A stretch of 64,000 bases of DNA from Streptomyces sp. NBC_01294 (GTDB lineage: Bacteria; Actinomycetota; Actinomycetes; Streptomycetales; Streptomycetaceae): contig NZ_CP108423.1 of the NCBI RefSeq assembly GCF_035917235.1, forward strand, positions 1,674,001-1,738,000, written 5' to 3'. A program made the translations under genes and the position numbers. Every line of letters starts with the position of its first letter. Position 1 is the stretch's first letter. Positions 25,884 through 34,368 of the stretch are shown here, one piece after another. Under the pieces are notes generated by a model. That model had not been told where the DNA came from and ran no database searches. It was given only the letters and a program-made list of their open reading frames with translations.

Positions 25884-25922
25884 ACGGGCCCTCCCGACCG
25901 GTATGCGGTCGGGAGGGCCCGT
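25884..25922 (-). terminator. Strong hairpin terminator downstream of msrB
   Basis: A perfect 16-bp stem (acgggccctcccgacc and its complement) encloses a 7-base loop. It sits 17 bases beyond the msrB stop, on the side expected for minus-strand transcripts. Confidence 0.85.
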
Positions 25923-25938
25923 GGATGCACCGGGGGGA

Positions 25939-26352
25939 TCAGGCCTCGTCGGAGGCCGGGGCCAGGCGCAGGGAGATGCTGTTGATGCAGTACCGCTGGT
26001 CCGTGGGCGTGGGGAAGCCCTCGCCCTCGAAGACGTGGCCCAGGTGGGAGCCGCACGTCGCGCAGCGGACCTCGGTACGGGTCATGCCGTGCGAGCGGTC
26101 GGCGATCAGCTCGACCGCGTCGGTGTCCTTCGGGTCGAAGAAGGACGGCCAGCCGCAGTGCGAGTCGAACTTCTCCGAGGAGCGGAACAGCTCGGCCCCG
26201 CAGCCCCGGCAGGCGTAGACGCCTTCCGTCTTGGTGTCCGTGTATTCACCACGGAAGGCCGGCTCGGTGCCGGCGAGGCGCAGCACCTGGTATTCGGACG
26301 GGGTCAGCTCCGCCTGCCACTGCTCGTCCGTCTTCTCGACCTCGTACGACAT
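25939..26352 (-). CDS. msrB: Peptide-methionine (R)-S-oxide reductase MsrB
   Basis: This 137-aa protein has the MsrB zinc cysteines (ACRGCG and VRCATCGSHLGHVF) plus DSHCGWPSFF and RYCINSISLR, whose Cys is catalytic. It repairs oxidised methionine using thioredoxin. Length and motif order match the family. It starts 27 bases after murC and shares its transcript, giving a mixed cell-wall/repair operon. A strong terminator follows. Confidence 0.96.
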   Translation of the reverse strand: MSYEVEKTDEQWQAELTPSEYQVLRLAGTEPAFRGEYTDTKTEGVYACRGCGAELFRSSEKFDSHCGWPSFFDPKDTDAVELIADRSHGMTRTEVRCATCGSHLGHVFEGEGFPTPTDQRYCINSISLRLAPASDEA

Positions 26353-26379
26353 TGGTTCTCCCGCTCCTTCGTCCTGCCT

Positions 26380-27777
26380 TCAGCTCGTCAGGCGGGCGAG
26401 GATGGCCGGACCGAGGTCCGTGACGTCGCCCGCGCCCATGGTGAGAACGAGATCACCGGGCTTGGCCATTCCCGCGATGACGTCGGCGACGGCCGCCTTG
26501 TCGTGCTCGGCGGTGACGTCGGCGCCCGCGGTCCGGGCGGCCGCGATGATGACCTCGCTGGTGATGCCGGGGATCGGGTCCTCGCGGGCCGGGTAGATGT
26601 CCAGGACCACGGAGGCGTCGGCGAGGGCCAGCGCCTGGCCCATCTCCCTGCCCAGCTCCTGGGTGCGGGAGAAGAGGTGCGGCTGGAAGACGACCAGGAT
26701 CCGGGCGTCCCCGGCGGCTCCGCGGATGGCCTCCAGGTCGGCGGTCATCTCGGTGGGGTGGTGCGCGTAGGAGTCGATGACCTGGACGCCGGCGGCCTCG
26801 CCCTTGAGCTGGAGGCGGCGCTTGACGCCGGTGTACTTGCCGAGGGCGGAGGCCAGGTTGTGCGCCGGGATGCCGAGGGCCACGCCCGCGGCGAGGGCCG
26901 CGACGGCGTTGTGCGCGTAGTGGCGGCCGGGGACCGAGACGGTGAAGGTGAGCATCCGGCCGTCCAGGACGACGGTGACCTCGCTGGTCAGGCCGCGCGG
27001 GGTGATCTTGGCGATCCGGACGTCGGCGCCCTCCTCCTCGCCGTACGTGACGACGGTGAGGCCCTCCGCGCCCGCGACCCGGCGGGTGATCTCGGCGGCG
27101 CCCTCCTGCCCGTGGGCGACGACCAGGGTGCCGCCGGGAACGATCTTGCCGACGAAGGTCTCGAAGGACTCGTAGATCTCCTCGATCGACGCGTAGTTCG
27201 CGTGGTGGTCGAGCTCCGCGTTGAGGATGATCGCGACCTGCGGGCTGTACTTGTGGAAGGTGCGGTCGCTTTCGTCCGCCTCGGCCACGAAGATGTCGCC
27301 CTCGCCGTGGTGGGCGTTGGAGCCCGGGGCGTCCAGGTCGCCGCCGATGGCGTACGAGGGGTCCAGGCCCAGGGCGGAGAGGGACACCGCCAGCATCGAG
27401 GTGGTGGTGGTCTTGCCGTGCGTGCCGGCGACGGCGATCGGGCGCAGCCCGTCCATCAGCGCGGCGAGGGCGTCGGAGCGGTGCACGACGGGGATGCCGA
27501 GCTCGGCGGCGCGGGCCAGCTCGGGGTTGTCGGCGCGGATGGCGCTGGAGACGACCACGCAGGTGGAGTCGGCGGCGAGGTTTCCGGCCGCGTGTCCGCC
27601 GTGGACCGTGGCGCCGTGGGCGCGCAGCGCCTCGGCGGTCTCGGAGTCGCCGCGGGTGTCACTGCCGGCCACCTGCGCGCCGCGCTGGGCGAGGATCTTC
27701 GCGATGCCGGACATGCCGGCGCCGCCGATGCCGATGAAGTGGGGCCGTTCCATGGCGGTCGGCAGGCCGGGCTTCAT
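26380..27777 (-). CDS. murC: UDP-N-acetylmuramate-L-alanine ligase MurC
   Basis: This 465-aa cytosolic Mur ligase adds L-Ala to UDP-MurNAc, the first peptide step of peptidoglycan synthesis. HFIGIGGAGMSGIAKIL is the UDP-binding start, GTHGKTTTTSM the ATP P-loop, and EADESDRTF and HHPTEM lie in the expected places. FQPHLFSRT and the following YPAREDP mark the C-terminal domain. The ATG at 27777 gives MKPGLPTAMERPHF; the internal ATG nine codons later is an alternative. It lies downstream of a stress-like gene and directly upstream of msrB. Confidence 0.96.
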   Translation of the reverse strand: MKPGLPTAMERPHFIGIGGAGMSGIAKILAQRGAQVAGSDTRGDSETAEALRAHGATVHGGHAAGNLAADSTCVVVSSAIRADNPELARAAELGIPVVHRSDALAALMDGLRPIAVAGTHGKTTTTSMLAVSLSALGLDPSYAIGGDLDAPGSNAHHGEGDIFVAEADESDRTFHKYSPQVAIILNAELDHHANYASIEEIYESFETFVGKIVPGGTLVVAHGQEGAAEITRRVAGAEGLTVVTYGEEEGADVRIAKITPRGLTSEVTVVLDGRMLTFTVSVPGRHYAHNAVAALAAGVALGIPAHNLASALGKYTGVKRRLQLKGEAAGVQVIDSYAHHPTEMTADLEAIRGAAGDARILVVFQPHLFSRTQELGREMGQALALADASVVLDIYPAREDPIPGITSEVIIAAARTAGADVTAEHDKAAVADVIAGMAKPGDLVLTMGAGDVTDLGPAILARLTS

Positions 27778-27839
27778 TCAGTTCGCTCCATGATCGAGTG
27801 CGTGCGGTGCTTGCGTGCGGTGGGCTCTGGGGCCCCAGC

Positions 27840-28307
27840 CTATTCGTTGTGGGCGAAGAGCTTGAGCACCGGAACTCCGACCTTGTGGCGGGCGCGGGAG
27901 GCCCAGTCCCGGTGGAAGAACTCCTCCACGAAGTGCGGGGCGGTCAGGACGATCACCTCGTCGGCGCCGGTCTCGTCCACGACGGCCTTCAGTTTGTCGA
28001 GCGGGTGGTCCTCGACGATCTGCCCCACGGCCTTGGCGCCCTTCAGGCGCAGGGCGTTCAGGGAGTGCGCGAGGGCGAGGGCGGCGGGGCCGAGGGCGGC
28101 GTCCCCCTCGGGTTCGTCGCCCTCGCGGATGGCCTCGGGGAGCTCACCGAGCGCTACGTCGTCGATGGCGCGCAGCAGTCGGTCCTGGTCGCCCCGGGGT
28201 TGCATGAGGACGACGAAGGAGACCGCGTCGTCCCCGTGCAGGGTGGTGACGAAGTCCACGTCCACCGTGGTCAGCGGCTGCTCGATCATCAATACGCTCG
28301 TGAACAC
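27840..28307 (-). CDS. Small universal-stress-like protein
   Basis: This 155-aa cytosolic protein has alternating beta/alpha character. VDFVTTLHGDDAVSFVVLMQP, AKAVGQIVEDHPLDKLKAVVDETGADEVIVLTAPHFVEEFFHRDW and HKVGVPVLKLFAH resemble the nucleotide-binding fold of universal stress proteins, although the usual Gly-rich ATP loop is not obvious. I chose the GTG at 28307 because GGAGAGGG lies eight bases upstream; the ATG at 28325 would place that ribosome site inside the gene. Streptomyces homologues are sometimes labelled indole-3-glycerol phosphate synthase, which I see no evidence for. It is 62 bases upstream of murC. An AT-rich patch near 28393-28400 could be its promoter. Confidence 0.75.
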   Translation of the reverse strand: MFTSVLMIEQPLTTVDVDFVTTLHGDDAVSFVVLMQPRGDQDRLLRAIDDVALGELPEAIREGDEPEGDAALGPAALALAHSLNALRLKGAKAVGQIVEDHPLDKLKAVVDETGADEVIVLTAPHFVEEFFHRDWASRARHKVGVPVLKLFAHNE

Positions 28308-28442
28308 GGACGCCCTCTCCTTCATGGGCCGAGGCCGGCTGGCCGGCCCCTGCGGAAACCATCCTGCCCCGCTGTCGCACGGGGCCTGCGCAGGTATATG
28401 TGCCCAGCGGAAGCAAAGCGGAACGACAAATTCCGCCCCTTG

Positions 28443-29225
28443 TCAGATCCGACGGTAGCTCGTGAACAGGAACCCGGCCTCTTCCAGTACGCAGGCGGGC
28501 GCGAGCCGGTGCGGAACCGTGACGGAGGGCCCTCCGGCGATCCGCTGGGCACCCCCCGCCGTGAGCATCGGCGAGATCGTCAGGCACAGCTCGTCCAGGG
28601 CGTCCGCGGCCACGAACTGGCCCAGCAGCCGGGGCCCGCCCTCGGTGAGCTGGCGGCGCAGTCCCCGCTCGGCGAGCTCCCGTACCGCCCGGGCGGCGTC
28701 CACGGCCGCGCCGTCACCGGCCACCACGACCTCGGCCCCGGCCTTCACGGCCGCGGCCACCCGGTCGGCGGGCGCGGCGGCGCCGGTGACCACCAGGGTC
28801 GGCACCAGCGGGGAGGCGAACAGGGGCAGCGAGAAGTCCAGGTCCATGCTCGCGGTGACCACGGCGATGGCGGGGGCCGGGCCCTGTCCCGAGGCCTCGC
28901 GGCGGGCCGCGAAGGCCTCCCGGGCGCGGGCCGGGCGGTAGCCCTCCTGACGAACCGTTTCCGCGCCGACGACCACCACATCGGCCAGCGCCCGCAGGGT
29001 GCCGAAGATCCGCATGTCGGTCTCGCCGGAGATGGGCTGCGAGCGGCCGTCGTGCTGGGCGGCCCCGTCCAGGGTCGAGACCATGTTCGCCCGCAGCCAG
29101 TGCCCGTCCGGTCCGAGGCCGGGGTACGCGTAGGCGTCCGCGAGCTCGTCGAGCGACCACTCCCGGTCGGTCAGGTCCCGGGGCGAGGCTGGTGTCTGAT
29201 CGGTCACAGGGAACAGGCGGCGCAT
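28443..29225 (-). CDS. RibD C-terminal-like pyrimidine reductase
   Basis: This 260-aa protein matches the dihydrofolate-reductase-like domain of RibD: RANMVSTLDGAAQHDGRSQPISG, DVVVVGAETVRQEGYRP and QLTEGGPRLLGQF. The family uses NADPH to reduce a ribosyl-pyrimidine in riboflavin synthesis. There is no deaminase domain and no riboflavin gene nearby, so its substrate is uncertain. The ATG at 29225 lies only 36 bases from the divergent zapE start, so both promoters share that short gap. Confidence 0.85.
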   Translation of the reverse strand: MRRLFPVTDQTPASPRDLTDREWSLDELADAYAYPGLGPDGHWLRANMVSTLDGAAQHDGRSQPISGETDMRIFGTLRALADVVVVGAETVRQEGYRPARAREAFAARREASGQGPAPAIAVVTASMDLDFSLPLFASPLVPTLVVTGAAAPADRVAAAVKAGAEVVVAGDGAAVDAARAVRELAERGLRRQLTEGGPRLLGQFVAADALDELCLTISPMLTAGGAQRIAGGPSVTVPHRLAPACVLEEAGFLFTSYRRI

Positions 29226-29261
29226 CCGGGCAGTGTGCCACGCCCCGTAGAGTTAAGGGCT

Positions 29262-30365
29262 GTGTCGACATCACTCTCCACCTCCGGTTACACCTCAGGC
29301 CGGCCTCCGATAGCCGGCGTGGGGCCCGAGGCCCTGTGCGCGCGTGAGCCCCGGGTGCCCGCCGAACGGCTGGTGGCCGAGATGGTGCCGCCGCCGCGGT
29401 TCGACTCGGTGCGCTTCGACACGTACGACCCGGATCCGACCCAGCCGAGCCAGTCCGAGGCCGTCACCGTGCTGAGCGGCTTCGCCGCCGGCCTGGGCGG
29501 GGCGCACGCGAGCGGCGCCGGCCGGAAGCGCTGGTTCTCCAGGAAGCCGGCCGCCCCCACCGCCCCGCGCGGGGTCTACCTCGACGGCGGCTACGGCGTC
29601 GGCAAGACCCACCTGCTCGCCTCCCTGTGGCACGCCACCCCGGCCGAGCCCGCGCTCAAGGCCTTCGGCACCTTCGTGGAGCTGACCAACCTGGTCGGCG
29701 CGCTCGGCTTCCAGCAGACCGTGCGGACCCTGGGCGAGCACCGGCTGCTGTGCATCGACGAGTTCGAACTGGACGACCCCGGCGACACCGTGCTGGTGTC
29801 CTCGCTGCTCAGCCGTCTCGTCGAGCAGGGCGTGGCGCTGGCCGCCACCTCCAACACGCTGCCCGGCAAGCTCGGCGAGGGGCGTTTCGCCGCCGCCGAC
29901 TTCCTGCGGGAGATCCAGGGCCTGTCGGCGCACTTCCGGCCGCTGCGGATCGACGGCCAGGACTACCGCCACCGCGGTCTGCCGCAGGCGCCGGCGCCGT
30001 TCTCGGACGAGCAGGTCACCAAGGCCGCGTACGCGACCCCGGGCGCGAGCCTGGACGACTTCCCGGGCCTGCTGGAACACCTGGCCCGGGTGCACCCGAG
30101 CCGCTACGGCGCGCTGACCGACGGGATCGCGGCCGTCTGCCTGACCGGCGTCGGCCCGGTGCCGGACCAGTCGACGGCGCTGCGACTGGTGGTGCTGGCC
30201 GACCGGCTGTACGACCGCGAGATACCGGTCCTGGCCTCCGGGGCCCCCTTCGACCGGCTGTTCAGTGAGGACATGCTGAACGGCGGTTATCGAAAGAAGT
30301 ACTTCCGCGCCATATCGCGGCTCACCGCGCTGGCGCGCGACGCGAAACCCCTGGTGTCCCAGTAG
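29262..30365 (+). CDS. zapE: Cell division protein ZapE (AFG1-type ATPase)
   Basis: This 367-aa P-loop ATPase shows Walker A DGGYGVGKTH, Walker B LLCIDEFELDDPGD, and the AFG1/ZapE signature TSNTLPGKLGEGRFAAADF. A further FSEDMLNGGYRKKYFRAISRL segment closes the family pattern. ZapE associates with the Z ring in proteobacteria; in actinobacteria its role is less clear. The GTG at 29262 is preceded by AAGGG and is the first plausible start. Upstream Ser/Thr-rich residues are short and family-typical. It ends 61 bases before osmC. Confidence 0.9.
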   Translation: MSTSLSTSGYTSGRPPIAGVGPEALCAREPRVPAERLVAEMVPPPRFDSVRFDTYDPDPTQPSQSEAVTVLSGFAAGLGGAHASGAGRKRWFSRKPAAPTAPRGVYLDGGYGVGKTHLLASLWHATPAEPALKAFGTFVELTNLVGALGFQQTVRTLGEHRLLCIDEFELDDPGDTVLVSSLLSRLVEQGVALAATSNTLPGKLGEGRFAAADFLREIQGLSAHFRPLRIDGQDYRHRGLPQAPAPFSDEQVTKAAYATPGASLDDFPGLLEHLARVHPSRYGALTDGIAAVCLTGVGPVPDQSTALRLVVLADRLYDREIPVLASGAPFDRLFSEDMLNGGYRKKYFRAISRLTALARDAKPLVSQ

Positions 30366-30426
30366 GTTTGGGAACGCCGGACTCTTCCGGGGGCCCGGCC
30401 GTTTCCACTTCTGCGAAGGGATCACC

Positions 30427-30852
30427 ATGGCCACCACGCGTCACGCGCACACCGTCTGGGAAGGCAACCTCCTGCAGGGCAAGGGTGTCGTCACCCTCGA
30501 CTCCTCGGGCCTCGGTTCGTACGACGTCTCCTGGCCCGCGCGCTCCGAGGCCGCGAACGGCAAGACCAGCCCCGAAGAGCTGATCGCCGCCGCCCACTCC
30601 AGCTGCTTCTCGATGGCGCTGTCCCACGCCCTCGCGGGCAAGGGCAACCCGCCCACCCGGCTGGAGACCAAGGCCGACGTCACCTTCCAGCCCGGTGAGG
30701 GCATCACCGGCATCCACCTGACGGTGGAGGGCGAGGTCCCCGGCCTGGACAACGACGGCTTCACCGCCGCCGCCGAGGAAGCCAAGAAGAACTGCCCGGT
30801 GAGCCAGGCCCTGACCGGTACGACCATCACCCTGAGCGCCAAGCTCGCCTGA
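30427..30852 (+). CDS. osmC: OsmC-family peroxiredoxin
   Basis: This 141-aa protein carries both redox cysteines of the OsmC/Ohr family: AAHSSCFSMALSHAL and AKKNCPVSQAL. EELIAAAHSSC is typical for OsmC. It reduces organic hydroperoxides with a thiol partner. The ATG follows AAGGGATCACC. It is a single gene or distal to zapE, followed by a bidirectional hairpin. Confidence 0.93.
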   Translation: MATTRHAHTVWEGNLLQGKGVVTLDSSGLGSYDVSWPARSEAANGKTSPEELIAAAHSSCFSMALSHALAGKGNPPTRLETKADVTFQPGEGITGIHLTVEGEVPGLDNDGFTAAAEEAKKNCPVSQALTGTTITLSAKLA

Positions 30853-30875
30853 CCGCTCCCGCTCCGGCGGGGGGC

Positions 30876-30898
30876 GCGGGCCGCACGACGCGGCCCGC
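30876..30898. terminator. Bidirectional hairpin between osmC and amidohydrolase
   Basis: A perfect 9-bp stem (gcgggccgc/gcggcccgc) with a 5-base loop lies between two convergent stop codons. It should terminate transcripts from both sides. Confidence 0.75.
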
Positions 30899-30907
30899 AC
30901 ACCCCCG

Positions 30908-32002
30908 TCAGGCGGTCGCCAGCTGTGGGATCAGGCGCATCGCGTTGTCGTGGTAGATCCCCTGCAGCTGCTGCGGGGTGAAGGCCGGGTCCGCTTCCAG
31001 CGCGGGGAGCGCCAGGTCCGTGACCGTGTCCGCTGGGGCGGCGGGCCAGTCGGTGCCGAAGAGGATGTGGTCGGCCGGCACGTGCTCCAGCAGGGTCGCC
31101 GCGGGCGCCATGGGTCCCGCGGTGTCGTAGTAGAAGCGGCTCAGGTGGTCGCGGACGGCGGCGGGTTCGACTGGCGGGTCACAGAACCGCCCGAGGGCCT
31201 GCAGGCGCGACGCGATGTACGGGAGGAAGCCGCCGGCGTGCGGCAGGACGACGGACAGGTTCGGGAAGCGGTCCAGCGTCCGTCTGCTGATCATGTTCAC
31301 GGCGGCCCGCGTGGTGTCCAGCAGGAAGTCGCACATGAAGTTCGGGATGCCGGGAACCGTCGACGCTCCGGGCGGGCAGCCCGGAAGGTTGTGCGGGTGG
31401 GTGTCCACCACGGCGGAGAACTCGTTCAGCTCGTGGAACAGCCGGTCGTAGGCGGGATCCCCGAGGTAGACGCCCCCGTAGTTGGCCGTCACGTTCACGC
31501 CGACGGCGCCGAGCTGCCCCAGCCCGCGGCGCACGGCCCAGGACGACGCCTCCGGATCGTCCAGGAAGAGGGGCACGTAGTACGTGAACCTCCCCGGGTG
31601 CGACTGCGCCACCTCGATCATCGACTGCAGCGTGATGTTGACGGCTTCGCGCAGCTGCGCCGACGACCGGTAGCGCGCAGGCAGCATCGGCTTGAGGACG
31701 GCGGTCGTGATGCCGGCGTCGTCCATGAAGCGGACCGCAGCCGCGGTGTCGAGCCGGGTCCACGGGGGCAGCTGTTCCTCCTTGATCAGACCGTGGTGCA
31801 CGGCCCACTCGCGCCATTGCGGCGCGCAGAAGTGGTGATGCATGTCGATCTTCGGCTGGACCGCGTGTGCCGCGGCCGGGCCCGGTGCGGAGGAACCCCG
31901 CGCGACCCGGATGACCTCGCTGGTGCCCACCGCGGCGACGCGCAGTGCGTTCGCCGGTGTTCCCAGGAGGCGCACCCCGGGGGTACTCGCGGAATCCGTC
32001 AT
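30908..32002 (-). CDS. Amidohydrolase-2 family metal hydrolase/decarboxylase
   Basis: This 364-aa protein has the TIM-barrel metal motifs DMHHHFCAP, VVDTHPHN, VLPHAGGFLP and FGTDWPAAP of the ACMSD-like amidohydrolase-2 family. Members decarboxylate or hydrolyse aromatic and heterocyclic acids. The substrate is not evident. The N-terminal ~45 residues (TPANALRVAAVGTSEVIRVARG) precede the barrel and may be a linker or weak leader. It begins 27 bases after a P450 gene and shares its transcript, suggesting a two-step oxidation/decarboxylation of a small molecule. Confidence 0.85.
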   Translation of the reverse strand: MTDSASTPGVRLLGTPANALRVAAVGTSEVIRVARGSSAPGPAAAHAVQPKIDMHHHFCAPQWREWAVHHGLIKEEQLPPWTRLDTAAAVRFMDDAGITTAVLKPMLPARYRSSAQLREAVNITLQSMIEVAQSHPGRFTYYVPLFLDDPEASSWAVRRGLGQLGAVGVNVTANYGGVYLGDPAYDRLFHELNEFSAVVDTHPHNLPGCPPGASTVPGIPNFMCDFLLDTTRAAVNMISRRTLDRFPNLSVVLPHAGGFLPYIASRLQALGRFCDPPVEPAAVRDHLSRFYYDTAGPMAPAATLLEHVPADHILFGTDWPAAPADTVTDLALPALEADPAFTPQQLQGIYHDNAMRLIPQLATA

Positions 32003-32029
32003 GTCGATCCACCGCCCATCGGGTCTGGG

Positions 32030-33343
32030 TTACTTTCCGGAGGCCACGGAGGCCAGGGCCGGCTCGCCGGGGTCCTCGTCCGGGCGCGACGGATCCAGGA
32101 CGATCCGGAGGTGCTGGAGCCCCCGGAACGCCGCCACCGGTCCGTTGAGCCAGGCCCCCTGGGCCTCCTGCGCGTCCGCCGGCGCCATGTCCGGGAACTC
32201 CCGCAGGAGCAGGGTGAGCGCGATCTCGAGTTCGAGCCGCGCCAGCGGCGCCCCCAGGCAGTAGTGGGTCCCGTGGCCGAAGCCCAGGTGCGTCCCCTGG
32301 AGCCCCTCGCGGGTCACGTCCAGCTCGTCGGGGGACGCGAACTTCTCCGGGTCCCGGTTGGCCGAGGAGATCGCGATCTGCACCAGGGAGCCCTTGGGGA
32401 TCAGCGTGTCCCGGATCCGGGCCTCCTCCGCCGCGTACCGGAAGGTCGACGTCTCCACCGATCCCTCGAAGCGCAGGATCTCCTCGACCGCCCCGGGGAC
32501 GAGCCGGGGGTCCTCGCGGAGCTTCGCCGCCTGGTCGGGGCGCAGCAGCAGGTTGAGGACCGAATTCCCGATCTGGTAGGCGGTGGTCTTGTGGCCGGCG
32601 AAGAACAGCACCCAGAGCGACGCGACCAGTTCGTGGTCCTCCAGCTGTTCCTCCGCCTGGACGAGGTCGCTGAGGAAGGAGTCCGACGGGTGGTCGCGCG
32701 TGTCCGCGATGAGCCGCTCCAGCCGGTGCTGCAGACGCTCCTCGGCCGCCTTCAGCTCCGCCTTCCTGCCGGGATCGAACCGGGAGCGCGTCACCTCCGC
32801 GAACTGCTCCAGGATCTCCGGGCGGTCCTCCTGCGGAATGCCCATCAGTTCGCACAGGACCGCGACGGGCAGCGGGAAGGCGAACGCGGTCATCAGGTCG
32901 ACCGTGCCCGCCTTCCGGCACTCGCCGAGGATCTCCTCGGCGATCTCGGTGATCCTCGGGCGCATCTGCTCCACCCGCCGGGGGGTGAAGGCGCTGCGCA
33001 GGATGCGGCGCAGCCGCGTGTGCCGGGGCGGGTCCGAGAAGAGCACGTTGTCGTCGAGCGCGTCGAAGAAGCTGCCGTACACGGCGTGGTAGGTGTCGAT
33101 GGCGCCGCGCATGTTCTTGCTGAAGCGGGGGTCCGACAGGGCGTCACGGGCGTCGTCGTGACGGGTGATGAGGTAGGTGTCGATCCCGTGGGGCGGGGTC
33201 AGCCGGCACACCGGGGCCTGCTCGCGCAGCGCGGCGTACATGGGGTGGGGGCACTGCCGGTATTCCGGCGCGCCCCGGGACACGGCCGACACGATGTCGT
33301 GCAGTTCTCCGCCGCCGTTCGGTGCCGCATCCTGCTGCGCCAT
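32030..33343 (-). CDS. Cytochrome P450
   Basis: This 437-aa bacterial class I-like P450 has HPMYAALREQAPV near the start, EEILRFE as ExxR, and FGHGTHYCLGAPLARLE with the heme Cys. The I-helix reads AGHKTT, with Lys where most homologues have Glu or Asp; the Thr pair is kept. I use ATG 33343 with GGAGGG nine bases upstream instead of an upstream in-frame ATG at 33382. It is the first gene of a pair with the amidohydrolase. A ferredoxin gene was not seen nearby. It is divergent from a secreted protein gene across a 247-base gap that must carry both promoters. Confidence 0.93.
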   Translation of the reverse strand: MAQQDAAPNGGGELHDIVSAVSRGAPEYRQCPHPMYAALREQAPVCRLTPPHGIDTYLITRHDDARDALSDPRFSKNMRGAIDTYHAVYGSFFDALDDNVLFSDPPRHTRLRRILRSAFTPRRVEQMRPRITEIAEEILGECRKAGTVDLMTAFAFPLPVAVLCELMGIPQEDRPEILEQFAEVTRSRFDPGRKAELKAAEERLQHRLERLIADTRDHPSDSFLSDLVQAEEQLEDHELVASLWVLFFAGHKTTAYQIGNSVLNLLLRPDQAAKLREDPRLVPGAVEEILRFEGSVETSTFRYAAEEARIRDTLIPKGSLVQIAISSANRDPEKFASPDELDVTREGLQGTHLGFGHGTHYCLGAPLARLELEIALTLLLREFPDMAPADAQEAQGAWLNGPVAAFRGLQHLRIVLDPSRPDEDPGEPALASVASGK

Positions 33344-33590
33344 GTTTCCGCACCCTCCGTCGCACTCGACTTCTGCGGACACACGGGTTCCCCGTACGGG
33401 TGGACCGCGAAACGGCGCCGTTCCCGTTCGAGTGAGGTGACGGGGCCGGGCAGGGGGTCGTCCGGGTGGGGTCCCGGCCGACCGTCAGCCGATCGGCGGT
33501 CGGCCGTCCGGGCCGAGTGTGTGGCGGGTGCGGCGGCCCGGGGAAGGGCTGCTGGTGCCACAGCCAGCCCGTCCACAAGGAGCCCCGCGC

Positions 33591-34202
33591 ATGGCCCGAC
33601 GTCTCGCCCTGGCCCTCACGGCAGCCGCCTCGCTCACCCTGGCGGCCCTCACCGCTCCCCCGGCCTCGTCCACTGCCGCCTCGTCCACCGCGGCCGGGGC
33701 CGGCATCGGCGCCGGCATCGGTACCGGCACCGGCCGGGCGCTGGCCGACCGGGCGATCGTGTACGCGGCGACCGCCCCGTACCAGGTGCACGGCAAGGCC
33801 GTCGCGGCCGGCTACGTGCCGGACACGTACTGCGTCTTCGACCGGGCGGGGGGAACGGGCGCGCTCGGCTACCCGCACTTCAACCACGCCTACGACAACT
33901 CCGTCGACCCGGCGAAGCCCGCCGCGCTGTACTACGAGGACGACGGGCGCGGCGGCAAGCGCCTCGTCGGGGTCCAGTGGCTGGTCTACGACCGCGACCA
34001 GAAGCTGACGACGGACGACGACCGCCCCACGATGTTCGGGACCGCCTTCAAGGGGCCCAAGCCCGGCAACTTCCCCGGCCAGCCGGTCCACTACGCCCTG
34101 CACCTGTGGCTCTGGAAGAAGAACCCCAGCGGCCTGTACGCGACCTTCAACCCGGCGGTGCGGTGCCTGCCGGGCACCACCCGCCCCACGCCGCAGGCCT
34201 GA
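33591..34202 (+). CDS. Small secreted protein of unknown function
   Basis: This 203-aa protein has a Sec signal (MARRLALALTAAASLTLAALTAPPASS). A low-complexity region GAGIGAGIGTGTG follows, partly encoded by a GGCAYC hexanucleotide repeat. The mature part contains YVPDTYCVFDRAGG, HFNHAYDNSVDP, YYEDDGRGGKRLVGVQWLVYD and HYALHLWLWKKNPSGLYATFNPAV, with two cysteines that could form a disulfide. I do not recognise the family with certainty. A GGAG ribosome site precedes the ATG. It appears monocistronic. Just after it, GGTGTCCGGCCGGCG is duplicated at 34220-34250. Confidence 0.8.
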   Translation: MARRLALALTAAASLTLAALTAPPASSTAASSTAAGAGIGAGIGTGTGRALADRAIVYAATAPYQVHGKAVAAGYVPDTYCVFDRAGGTGALGYPHFNHAYDNSVDPAKPAALYYEDDGRGGKRLVGVQWLVYDRDQKLTTDDDRPTMFGTAFKGPKPGNFPGQPVHYALHLWLWKKNPSGLYATFNPAVRCLPGTTRPTPQA

Positions 34203-34368
34203 CGCGGCCCGGCTGACGGGGTGTCCGGCCGGCGAGGTGTCCGGCCGGCGCGGTCCGGCTCACGCGGGTCCGCCTGCCGTCGGCATCCTGCCACCTGCCG
34301 TCGGCCACCCGGCCACCCGGCCGCCATCCGCCTGAAGCCGCCCGCCCCGCGCCGCCCCGGAGCCGCCG

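Noticed and set aside
34203..34260. Duplicate GGTGTCCGGCCGGCG units as a regulatory site
   Set aside because: They are a two-copy GC-rich duplication just past a stop codon with no dyad structure beyond the CCGGCCGG core.
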